Shown here: positions 50,501-61,100 of the stretch, piece after piece | Layout of the letters: each line of letters opens with the position of its first letter | How positions within the stretch are numbered: position 1 is the stretch's first letter | From: Varroa destructor | Taxonomy: Eukaryota; Arthropoda; Arachnida; Mesostigmata; Varroidae | Length of the DNA stretch: 64,000 nucleotides | Direction of reading: 5' to 3' | Assembly: GCF_002443255.2 (NCBI RefSeq) | Contig: NW_019211459.1 | Span: 18,820,253-18,884,252, forward strand | Position numbers and translations under genes: made by a program | The notes under the pieces: model-generated | The model's input: only the letters and a program-made list of their open reading frames with translations | What the model was told of the DNA's origin: nothing | Database searches by the model: none

Positions 50501-52397
50501 TATTGTTCTTTCTGCTATTCGTTCATAATCTCAGCGACCAGAAAAAGCGGCTACCACAAAATCTATCCATAGCAGTACATCAGTTGTATGCAGTCTAACC
50601 AATGCTGAGTAGCCGCAACAACAATCGGGCTACTGTTGAAGCGACTGGCCGCACGGCCATCAGGCGGCGCGGTGAGGCCAAACCAATGATGGCACGCGTG
50701 GAAGTGCATTCTTCTTTGTAACTGCAGATCTCTCTATGTATATATATGAGAGGGGTAATATTTCATTTTGGCCAGCCTTCGGCATGAAGAATCTCACAAC
50801 CTCTGACTAATGAATCTCTTTCGACTTCATTATTATGTAAGCCATGACGTGAGTGCACTTGACCTTGTAGCTACACGACCTTCATGTGTACGATCTTTCT
50901 GGCCTTTACCCATCCCCTCCTTTTACCTCCCTTTCTTTGAAAAGAGCCTGGCTGGTATTGTTACAGTTACAATTGCCGGCAGGTGGCGCTAGTTAAACTG
51001 TATTTGTTTTACCCTTAGTACTGATGACTATTAGGTATGGAGGCCGCTTGGCTTCTTTGCCAGCATAAAAATCACCTAGGAGCGAAAACAACAACAACAA
51101 ACACGGAGTCCATCAGTAGAAAGGAAGGTTTGTCTTAGCTAGAGTTGACTGCTACCTGTAATTGACTCAACAGGCTACAGGAAAAGGGAAGAGTGGGCTC
51201 ATGAAAAATACAGGTATCGGGTCGTACGATAAAACTGTGCAACTAAGTTCAACACTGACGAGATCAATCCACAATTTACAATGGTAATAGAATTTAGAAA
51301 ATAAATCGCACAGCTGCAAAGCGGTAACGTAAGACAACAGCGAAGAATACAGTTCTCTCGCGACCCAGCAGAGCGCACATCCATAATGCACGCACGCGAC
51401 GTTATAGGATGTTCATTGATCGAGTTTTAGCTAGGTAAATGGATGCAGAAGCCAGCAAGAAATGCAATAATGTGGGCATGCCATAAAAACTAAGCGAATG
51501 AATGCACAAGGCACGGCCAGACTGAGTTGTAAAATTCACAAATTGAAGGAGATAACAATGTCCTCATTGTAGCTCATAATAATCATTGTTGCGGCACAAC
51601 TTTGAGGATTTTGTTACTATTTCTTAACAAAATCTGATCACAATTAACAATTAAAATTACGCCATTTTGAGTCACCGTTCATTTGGTCTCGTACTGCAGT
51701 GTTTATGATAGTTCTGAGAAAAGTGTCCAGTAGTAGTAGCACTGGTTAGCTAGTACTTTTTTTCAACCATTGGTGCACTATATGGATAGTATCCGACAGG
51801 TGTCGTTCGTAATCATGCAGGTATAAAGGTGCTGTTACTAGTTACTAAGTAACATTACCGTCGCTGTCGTAATAATCTAGATTCAAAAAAACGTTTACGC
51901 TTAACAAAGTTGATTAGAGATTACAAATGCCTTCTGTTCTTCGTTGACCCAGTGTCCAGCTGAAACAGGTTTAGCTTTAGCTTTAATTACTGGACACTAC
52001 CGAATAAAAATAGTTTTTGTTGAGTTCAAATCTCTAACCGACTGGTGAGAAATAAGTAATCATACTTCGATCACGGAAGAAAAGGAACTTCGTAATAAAT
52101 GTGCTTATATATTTAATGTATCAGGTTATAACATGAAGTCAGCGTAACGATCGTGGAAGTTTCATCTTATGGTTAACTTATTCAAGCTGTGTTACTGCTG
52201 ACATCAGGACCGCAGCTGCGTTCGGTGAAAAGGAAGCAGCACAAGAGACGTGGACGCATACCTCGATCAATCCATCGGTCGTGTCGTGGACTCCAGCCCT
52301 CGAAATGCACCAAGACTCTGTCGGAATCTGTACGGATCACGCGAACTGGATACCATACGCCGGCCTCCTCAAGCTCCAAGCGACTGCCGACCTCTAG
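44580..52397 (-). CDS. PHF20/MBD-R2-type chromatin reader (Tudor, C2H2, PHD), nine exons
   Basis: Exons in order: 52397-52262, 50368-49977, 49793-49659, 49533-49226, 48854-48692, 48343-48048, 47712-47183, 47010-46747, 44806-44580 (stop TAA). All phases agree. With a candidate first exon at 54219-54233 the protein is 821 residues. Exon 2 of that model is a Tudor fold ([35 protein letters not shown]). A C2H2 finger follows (Cys287, Cys292, His305, His310), then a complete C4HC3 PHD finger (Cys632, 634, 646, 649, His654, Cys657, 672, 675; core [13 protein letters not shown]). Basic AT-hook-like patches ([23 protein letters not shown]) and Thr-rich linkers lie between. PHF20 and fly MBD-R2 are subunits of the NSL histone H4 acetyltransferase complex, where Tudor and PHD domains bind methylated marks. 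The second PHF20 Tudor domain is absent; exon 2 joins directly to the basic region. Confidence 0.88.
45697..45744. repeat. 48-bp near-perfect palindrome, no loop
   Basis: Left arm 45697-45720 (ATGCAATTAAGTGCATAAG...) pairs with right arm 45721-45744 (...CTTATGCATTTAATTGCAT): 24-base arms, one mismatch, no spacer. It lies in the last intron of the PHF20-like gene. Confidence 0.95.
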
Positions 52398-52572
52398 CTG
52401 AAACTATTAAACATTATAGAGGGAACAGTACAACGGCAACGGCACATCAGTATCTCAGAATGACGAATGTCCTTTGCTACAATAAGCCCATGAAGTGAAC
52501 AGCTCTAAATCAGATAGAAAGTACTTTCTTGGATCATTTTGCTGACGAATAGAACTGCATTAATATACATAC

Positions 52573-52622
52573 AACCTATTTGAAATGCAGACCTATACAT
52601 AGGTCTGCATTTCAAATAGGTT
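52573..52622. repeat. Perfect inverted repeat, 24-bp arms, 2-nt spacer
   Basis: AACCTATTTGAAATGCAGAC... at 52573-52596 is exactly complementary to ...GTCTGCATTTCAAATAGGTT at 52599-52622, with AC between. It lies just upstream (transcript sense) of the PHF20-like Tudor exon, in the presumed first intron. Confidence 0.97.
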
Positions 52623-53236
52623 ATTTCAGCTTTTATTATATTTACATACATTGATGTAAGGTAAACCAATTAATGAAACATTAATAAAATTAGTGAAACA
52701 TTAATCTCAACAAGAGCTAATTCCATAAGTCTTCCAGTTTTCGCAAATAAAATAATCTCATTAAAAACACTGATTTTTTCCCATTTTGTTTTATTTAATT
52801 ATGTAGTATCGGCAAATCTAATAATTAATGTACTACGTATTATTCTGTTCTTCATTAACTCACTGAATACATTTGAATTCATGTTAAATTCAGTTTTCCC
52901 CGATAGCTAATTGCAAGGCGGTTTCACACCGATTAGGAGAATTTTTTTCGGAATAAAAGCACCAGCTTATTAACGTAGACCGCCAATTATAGACGAACAT
53001 TGAAAATTGCACTGGCATTATGTTACTCCAGTTTTAAAAATATGTCCGATCATGCCAACCTATAATAATGACCTCCAGTAAATTAATTGTCCTTCTAGGC
53101 ACATGCAAAATCGAAATAAGTTTAAAACTTCGAATAATGAAATTGTGTTATAACACACTTAAAAGCTAACGGTATCGCTATTTGTAGCTTTCTCAATACT
53201 GCAGCTCCTACCAGTAGATTGTCTGATATATCATAA

Positions 53237-53309
53237 GTCCTCGTGGCCTAATGGATAAGGCGTCTGACTTCGAATCAGAAGATTGCAGGTTCGAGTCCTG
53301 TCGAGGACG
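53237..53309 (+). tRNA. tRNA-Arg (anticodon TCG)
   Basis: A 73-nt cloverleaf. The acceptor stem GTCCTCG pairs with CGAGGAC, followed by discriminator G. The D arm is TGGCCTAATGGATAAGGCG, the anticodon stem TCTGA/TCAGA encloses loop CTTCGAA with anticodon TCG (reads CGA), and the T arm is GCAGGTTCGAGTCCTG. The internal A and B box promoter sequences are intact, no intron is present, and a T6 RNA polymerase III terminator starts five bases downstream at 53314. CCA is not encoded, as expected for a nuclear gene. Confidence 0.96.
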
Positions 53310-53313
53310 GTAC

Positions 53314-53319
53314 TTTTTT
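53314..53319 (+). terminator. RNA polymerase III terminator of tRNA-Arg
   Basis: Run of six T four bases after the tRNA 3' end, with a second T run at 53321-53326 as backup. Confidence 0.85.
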
Positions 53320-54218
53320 ATTTTTTGATATCTTACTTTTTTTCGATAGTACTAAATAATAGGGATCAGGTACTACAATAATACTATACTATAATAATCC
53401 TACTAACTCTATACATAGTTTTCGAGATCATTTAATCATATGCAGTCAATGTGGTAGTCCCGTGTAGTAATTTTCCAATCAATGCGGGCCTTATATTAAT
53501 CAGATTAACCTCTGCATTTCATTAATGAATTAAAAATACCATGAGATATAAGAAAAACGAGTGACGGCAATAAGCATAAATGCTAAGTTGCCTATTGCTC
53601 TCAAAGGTTTTCCGACAATATTACGCCCTACAAGCGGCCTGCACACTGAAGCATAAATACAATTACTGGGAGGGTGCTACCACTTGTTTCAAGTTTAAAA
53701 AATAGTCAGCTGTTTTCTTAAACCCTAACTTGTTTTTGTATAATATTCCTTTTTCATTGGGGGGGCATGACTGCGCGATGTTTGCTCTAACGGAAAGCAT
53801 CTCCCCAGTATCGCTCGCTTGCGTTGCTCTATTGTGTTGTCGGAGCAGACCGCCGCCCGCCATTTCGGTACCCCCACCGAGACATACTCATCTAACTAGA
53901 TACATGCGGATACGGCACGGCAGCCATGTGATCGTGGGGGTTGCGCTGGTTTAGTTACAATATTAACATTACCCGCTGTGCTGGCATTAGCCATAATAGC
54001 CAGACGGGCCTTCGTCAACAATATGTCCTAACTCGGCAGAACCATTTCTTACCCCCTGCTAGCGGCGTCTGCTGAGACGCACACGAATTTAGCGCTCATT
54101 AGAAGCGCTGGCAAAAGAAACAAACCAACGAGATGATGAGATATGCCTATGATAATTTCTGTAACAGTACAGGTAATGAAAACTGTAGGACTAGTGCAAT
54201 TGTGGATCAGATACCTAC

Positions 54219-54233
54219 CCTTGGCGCTAACAT
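54219..54233 (-). CDS. Candidate first coding exon of PHF20-like gene
   Basis: Minus-strand ATG TTA GCG CCA AGG followed by GTAGGTAT encodes MLAPR and ends in phase 0, which is the phase required by the Tudor exon at 52397. PHF20 also has only a short N-terminus before its first Tudor domain. The Kozak context is weak and the exon is tiny, so this is a phase-based guess. If right, intron 1 (52398-54218) contains the opposite-strand tRNA-Arg gene. Confidence 0.35.
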
Positions 54234-54299
54234 CCGGCCGCGGGCTTCACTTTCTATATTTCACACACCAGATAAGATCACCGACTCTCTATTGTAGAA

Positions 54300-54413
54300 G
54301 GTGGTTGTTGTTGTTGCTGTTGTTGTTGTCGCCGCCGCCGCCGCCGTCGTCGTCGTTGTCGTCGTCGTCGTCGTTGTTGTTGGCGTTGTCGTTGTTGTTG
54401 TTGTTGTTGTGCG
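54300..54413. repeat. Mixed GTT/GCC/GTC trinucleotide array
   Basis: About 38 triplets, running GTTGTTGTTGCTGTTG, then GCC-rich, GTC-rich, then GTT again. It lies just upstream of the candidate first exon of the PHF20-like gene, so it would be 5' UTR or promoter sequence. It creates poly-Thr/Ala and poly-Leu/Ser artefact ORFs. Confidence 0.95.
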
Positions 54414-55248
54414 CACACACTGCCGAGAAGACATGGCCGGATAGCCGCAGTTGCTGGGTAAGTGGCCGCTGACGGTGGTCAATCGAGACGGCCGCAGCGT
54501 TGACAACGAAACAGCAGTGGTGATCGCAGTAGCAAATAGGGTGACACTGGCAAACGAAGAATCAGCACCAGCAACAGAAACAGTTCACGAAACAAAACGA
54601 CAACCAGAAACGGTTTTCTCTTTCTGAATCTTTCTGCGTGGTGTACAATAAACGACGTATAACAACACGCTGTCGACACGTTCACACATTAGCTGGCCGT
54701 CGCTTCGCAGAGGGTGATTCCACTTGATTGCGCACAATCAGACACACTTATCCAAACAAGAACAAGCACAGCAAGTATCGCGAGCTCAATATACGACGAA
54801 ACGGTACGAACGCTGATAGATAATCGAGGTTGTTATTACTTTTGATATAACTTTTGATGTGATCTTGTCGACCTACCTACCGCCAGCCAGCATCCAGTTC
54901 GCAGGACGCACTACACTGCACAGGTAGCTCCTATGTCCCACAGTTTCGCAGAGCTGGCGCTCATGGAACGGAGCGCGAAACGCACACCATTGTCGGTCGG
55001 CGCCAGCAGCGGCGGTGGCGGCAGGCAAATCGAGGCGAAAGACGACAACAATAATAATAACAGCAGAGCGTACAGCAAAGCAGCAGAACGGGCAACCAAC
55101 ACAGGCACCGGACAGGCCGTTCTTCTATTCCTGTGAAGTCTCTCGATCGTCCCCCAGCTCACAGGGGCTTCCTAGATGGCGCTCAAGCAACTAGATGGTC
55201 ACTGCATTCTACACGTAGCTAACAAGTGTGTTACGCTACTACCAGAAA

Positions 55249-55285
55249 TGCTGCTGCTGCTGCTGCTGTTGTTGTTGTTGTTGTT
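55249..55285. repeat. (CTG)n(TTG)n trinucleotide array
   Basis: About six CTG units followed by six TTG units in the interval between the PHF20-like and Y-box genes. Confidence 0.95.
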
Positions 55286-57667
55286 ATGGTTGTTGTAAGT
55301 GTCGTCTGCTAGGCCCGGTTCTAGAGCTTCATTCGCAATAAATGAACGCATCGGGTAACGCTTACAGCCGAGTGGAGCAATATACATTGGCGGCACCGAA
55401 GGCTAAACTCAAAATATTTTCGAACTTTTTTTGGCCGGATAGTTACAATCCTAAAATACTGTTTATTAGTGGCTCTGTTGACATTTAATAAAATCATGCG
55501 AAGAATTTTAAATTTTATGAGCATTTATGTATGTTTGAGGCCTTTGAATTAAACAAAAAAAAACTTTTGAAATGGGCTTAACGCAGCCAGGAAGTCTCGA
55601 GATGAAAAGATATTGTATTGAAGTATTGAAGAGTTCAGTACTTGTCTGTGCAGGCGTATTTTGCGTACTCGAACATTTACCGTGCATCCTACCTTTAACT
55701 GTAGATCTACTAACGATAATAACTAAACTGTTGGTAAATTTATTTATACTTCATGGGTCATTCGGAAATAATCTGGTCCATGAAAGCAACGGTCTTAATG
55801 ACTTTAATGTATATTGACCGCGTCTTACGTAGGCGCTTCTAGCGAACTCATGCTTAAAGTAACGAGGCTCGAAATCAGCCCCGTTATGCGTTTGCCCTTT
55901 GCGTGCAACGAAGTTCTTCCTAGTAGCATGAAAGGACAAATTTGTAGATGCTTCGTCATATTATTAAAAAGCAAAGATAGAAGCAAAGCCATTAATAGTC
56001 TGTTGAATATATTTGTGTGCATACGTATAGTTTCTCTCAGTTTAGACTGTGTACAAACATAGTTAGGTTGTTCGTTTATTATTTCGACATTACGTGTTAC
56101 AGAAATTCGATCCAAATTGTGCCAATAACGTACATAAAATTGCCATTCAGTTACAATGTTCCAGAGTGCTGCTTCAATCGAGATTGCAGTTCCTACCTTC
56201 TCACCTGCTCCGTTATTTCTACGACTTAATCACAGGAGTTTCACTCGACCCGTGAAAAAATTGCTCTTCTTATTTCAGAATTAAAATATTCATAAACATC
56301 TAAAAATACGATAAACGTAATTTAGTTGTGGTACCTCATAGCAGAAAAGGCGGGTGTCTTTTTTAATCGTAACAGCACATGAGCAATTCAATAAGGAAGG
56401 AGCCGAGATCTCAAATCTTCTCTGACGGAACTCAAAACCCTCATGAATGTACGTTCGCCAATTAGAATCATAATGCAATAATTTATAGGCCATTTTAATT
56501 CATAGGGAAAATTTGCTGTCCACTTCTAGACATTACGATATGAACACATGCCTCATATAGAGACATTTATATAAAACAAATTTGCTGACGCGCGGGAAGT
56601 GTTTGGTCGAACGCTGCAGATAGTGGCAGTTCTGTTAAGACAATCACTGCACCTCTATGCCTTGATGCGAATTCTTCTGTCTGATAGTCTTCGCGGCAAC
56701 TGCCGCTAATCTGAGACAGTTATACGTATAATATTCTAATCATAATACGACTGTTAGTTCCGTAGACAATAAATGAAAACAGTAGAGGCGTCTGTTAGAT
56801 TGCATGCAGAGTGTCTCTTACATAGCGTAAACGGTTTGAAACGTAAGTTGAAAAACTAGTTGTCGTCGAAAAGCAGAAACTTTTCAATTTCCCGCCCCGA
56901 GATTTGTGTTTGGCTTATAGCTGGTAACCAGACAGTTCCAGCTGGCGGTCAGCTTAACCAAATGGTGATCATGATCTTTATGTTATCGTATCTAAATCTA
57001 CATATAAGAATGGTGAGTTTATGTAATTTGTACATCAAGTCAATCCGTCACAAACCACAACCAGCTCTAAGATCTTCGTATCTCTATTAGGCTACCACAA
57101 TTTTTAATCTTAAAAGTAATTTAGAAACAACTGTGTTATCATTTAATGAAAGCCACTACTGATCTCTTTGGGCACATTCGTATCTTCTTGCAACTTCTAC
57201 CTTCTAACAGTATAGCGATATAGACAAACATTTTTAATACGACTCTATAAAACGAAAATTACTAGAAAATCCAGTCGACGAACAAATCCAGCCTTCTATT
57301 AAGCATTCTGACTTTGGCGGGCAATCAGACTGTCGGCTGGCAAAAAGCATCAAGTCAAGCGCCTACTTTGGCTCCAATTCGAATCAGCCCTTAAGCCTAA
57401 TCAAGTTCGATCGTAGTTTTCTTAACTAATAAATATATTCTTTGGTAAACAAAACTAATTTTTAGTAACTTTTGTGTACTAATCGGTGCCTGTTAGAAAT
57501 AGGTTACGAAAAAGGACGTTATACTTTCGAAAATTACCCTCCTCTCCAAGCTGATGTAAGCCTAACGAAGTTTGGCCATCGAGACAGGGCGTTGCTTGGT
57601 CCGGAACAGGTACCACCTGGAGAGCTGCAAAGGGAGCCTGGTCGTCTGAAACACAAATTCGGTCATC

Positions 57668-58111
57668 ATGACGGACTCGGCGGTGCCAGCGGAGCAGCAA
57701 AGCGATATTGAGAACAAGGAGGCCACCCAGGACCAACAGCCAAAAAAAGTTATCGGTAAGTTTTGCGTATTTTCTTAAAAAAATTCAAAGTTTCGGCTGT
57801 TTGATAGCCGCCGGCTACCTAGGACTCGTTCAGTCCCATAGAATAGCATTAGCGTTCTTTCAACCACCATTTTTATATGGGAGACTCCTCAGAACAACGA
57901 AGCGGCGATCTTGCTGCTGTTACTATGAGTCGGGCAATTTATGCGATATACGAAATTGCATGCATTTGTTACTGCGATTATAACGTTCGATAGAACTTAG
58001 CGTTCAGTTCTTAAGACTTGTCCCTTCAGTGTATTCTCCTAATTCCCCGGTGTTCTCCATAGATTTGCCGCTCGTTGAGGTCTATGTTTGTATGTTTCTA
58101 TCTATCTGTTC

Positions 58112-58152
<41 letters not shown>

Positions 58153-61100
58153 GATGTGTCTTAATAGAAAAGCGGGCGTTCAGGTGACGCCTTGGGCTTG
58201 CTTGGGAGTTAGCCTTGGTACCAACTTCGCGCCATTGTGTCCAGGCAGAATACCCACGACCACTGAAACGCTGAATCGCTTGATACACGATAGGCTCAAA
58301 GTCAATGAACCTCTTCATACTAGTCCCCATCAAGTGTGTATTACCTTGAATAGTATTAGAGGGCGGCGAGAGACTTCGGCGCCGAATTTACTTTCCATTC
58401 CTTTATTCCTGGCTTGTTCGTAGGGGGCTAACTGCTCTTTTTTTGTAAACATGCCCAGGACTCGTCTTTCGTCAATGTATTCCGCCCTTTCATGTCACGG
58501 AATGCGCGTGTTTGTTAAGCGATGATCTACGTAATACCGGTAGTAGCGACAGTAGCAGCATGCGTGACACTACGGTGTTCGGTCAGAGTCCAACATTCAT
58601 TTTCATTTTGTAAAAACTAGGGCTGATTGACTGTTCTGTTTGATATACAGCTGCGGTATCTCTCATATCAAGTGAGATACGTATAGTCTGTTCATAGTGG
58701 ATCTTGTACTACTTTGCTTTTACCAAAATGTGACTGTACACCTATAAATCATACAGATTGCACGCTGTGGCTCAATTGCAATGGCCGCAATTCACAGTCC
58801 ATAACGAAGAGTGTCGACTCTTCGCGTATGTGAGGCTGCTACCACTGTCCAGCCATCGAATTGAGCACTGATCACCACGTGTCCCAGCTGTGCGCGTACC
58901 TCCTCAGTGCCGGCTGCTTATCTAACTCGGTCGCAGAGGAGGTTGATATTGCAGTGGCGATGGCTACATATTAGAAGCACAGCTTGTTCATACAGACACC
59001 GTGTCATCATCGCTAAACTCGTTCATTGGATCTTCGTCACGCTACCGTTCCGTTCTATTTCCAGGAGTCCGCTTTTGACGGCGCAGCGGCTGGCGTTGCT
59101 GTGTCGTGCGTGGCGGTGATGATGATTCGTTTAGCTTATAGTTAAGAGCTCGAGGGAGGAGGATCCGCGTTTGTAAGCACGATGTTACCATAGCGTGCTA
59201 ATGCCACTCCGGCCCATGAGTTGTCGCGTTATTGAACATGCGCGGGATAGAGGGAGGGCAGTAATCGAACCATAGTAGGTAACTAATGACACGCACGCGG
59301 TTTGGATTTGGTCGTTCGCTTGGTGATAGCGGCGCTTTACATTTGACTTCATGGTCTCAATAGGGGGACATTGATTAGAATCCAATGTCTTTTTGTGTGG
59401 CTACCCTCTGGCGTTGTATAATAGATCTGACGATATGAGTTACTAACCTTAGTCGCCGGAATTACTTTCTGTATTACGGTTTATTCGAGGTTAGATGTAG
59501 TATATCTGAGAGCATAATGGGGCCGAAATTATTGAAACCAGCCAACGAATGGTGGTGCTGCGATCTCTTGCCTCGAACTGTGCCGCTTTTAGTTGTGCTG
59601 TTACAATGTGAACGGCTGTTAGAAACAAACTGACTACTGAATATAAAAAACCTCTTTAAAAAAATGTAGTAACAATGAGAGGCGCCGGTTTAGCTTCAGC
59701 AATTGTCGACATGAACGCTTAAATAGTGACAAGTAGTAAAAAATGATGTAATCTGTTGGTGATGATAATAATAGTTGCGACAGTGATGTACCTATCCATT
59801 GACTGACTCGGGCTCGTCACGGTTGGACCCTGCGCTAGTGTTTGAAAAAATTTGATTTGGTTACTGTTACTGTTATCGCTGTTTTGTCTTCACTATGGCT
59901 GTTGCTGCTAACATCGCTCTAGCTGGTATCATCATCATCAGCGCTGCCAGCGACAAAAGAATAATCATCTTCTCTTGCATTTTGCCGTTTGCCCGCTGCT
60001 TGTTAACTTTTCTGGCTCCCTGATTATTATTACGATGCTATGGGTTTGCGGCCAATACCTCCCGTCAGCATGAACATTATTAACAACCTCTCGTAGAACG
60101 CCGCGGCGGCGGTGGCGAAATCGACAGCGTGATCTGATATTGCCATTGTCACTCTCTGTCTGCCGGTGCTACGAACAGCTGTGAGCCATGTAGCTGGCTC
60201 AGCGGTGCTGAATGAAGCAGAGAACATGGCACCGTTGGTCCTCAGCCGATCTAGCGTGGCGTGGCCTGGTCTGGTCTGGTTTGCTAAGGTTCGTGCCGCT
60301 GAGCGTCTGATGACTAAAAGTGAAATGGTATAGGTAGTCTATAGTGCATTTGGGTTAGGAAGTAATGATAGTTAGTACCAGTTGCTGTGCTGCCGGCTAC
60401 TGGCAAGCCTGTTGATGTTCGTTCTGCGAACGACACCGCTGCCGATGGAAGTATGGCGGTATTCGTAAAGAAGAAATAGCTAGGGCGCTAACACTTACTG
60501 ACCCCAAACGGTTACAATGCGAATAGCTACAGCGTTCTATAGCTGAAGATATCTAATGGGTTAGTGCCACCCGAACGGTTATAGGTAATTGTAATAGACA
60601 ACGAAAAGGCGGCGCGAGGGAATGATTTCCGGCTTTACAGCTTTTGCTTGAAGGGAACGCAAACCCGAGATATCGCTTCATTTGGATTATTCTGTGCAAA
60701 ACTGTTCTTGGTTTACTTTTTTATTGAATCCTACTGTGGTTAAGCTATTAATGTAACCTATCGAAAGTCCTGATTAGTTCAGAATGCAGGCAAAGTCTTC
60801 GTTGTGAGTGCAGATATTACGTATAATTCATTCATTCGTGTAAAAGCGTATGTAACGGATCTGTCCACGAATCGTTCCCTAAGTTACCTACACCTCTGAC
60901 GTCGTTTGAAACGGAACCTCGAAGCCATAACTAACTAAAATCTTCGATAGTAAGGTCATAGCATCTTAACACACATATTTAAGTTAACACACATAAGGTT
61001 AGGGAAATACGCTTTAAATTGTTAAATCGAAAACATCTACATCGTATCAAAAAAGCTTGTGTTTGGCCTGCCCCAATTCGTAACACGCGGGAATTTCATG

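Larger units (their letters stand above)
54234..57667. promoter_or_regulatory. Head-to-head interval between PHF20-like and Y-box genes
   Basis: About 3.4 kb between the presumed start of the minus-strand PHF20-like gene and the ATG of the plus-strand Y-box gene. 53880-55300 is GC-rich with trinucleotide arrays; 55300-57450 is AT-rich without features; 57450-57667 would be the Y-box 5' untranslated region. The two promoters presumably lie at either end. No ORF here is convincing: those at 54261-54506 and 54933-55136 are repeat translations. Confidence 0.4.

Noticed and set aside
54261..54506. Poly-Thr/Ala minus ORF and poly-Leu/Ser plus ORF (54143-54472)
   Set aside because: Translations of the GTT/GCC/GTC array, with no domain and no conserved context.
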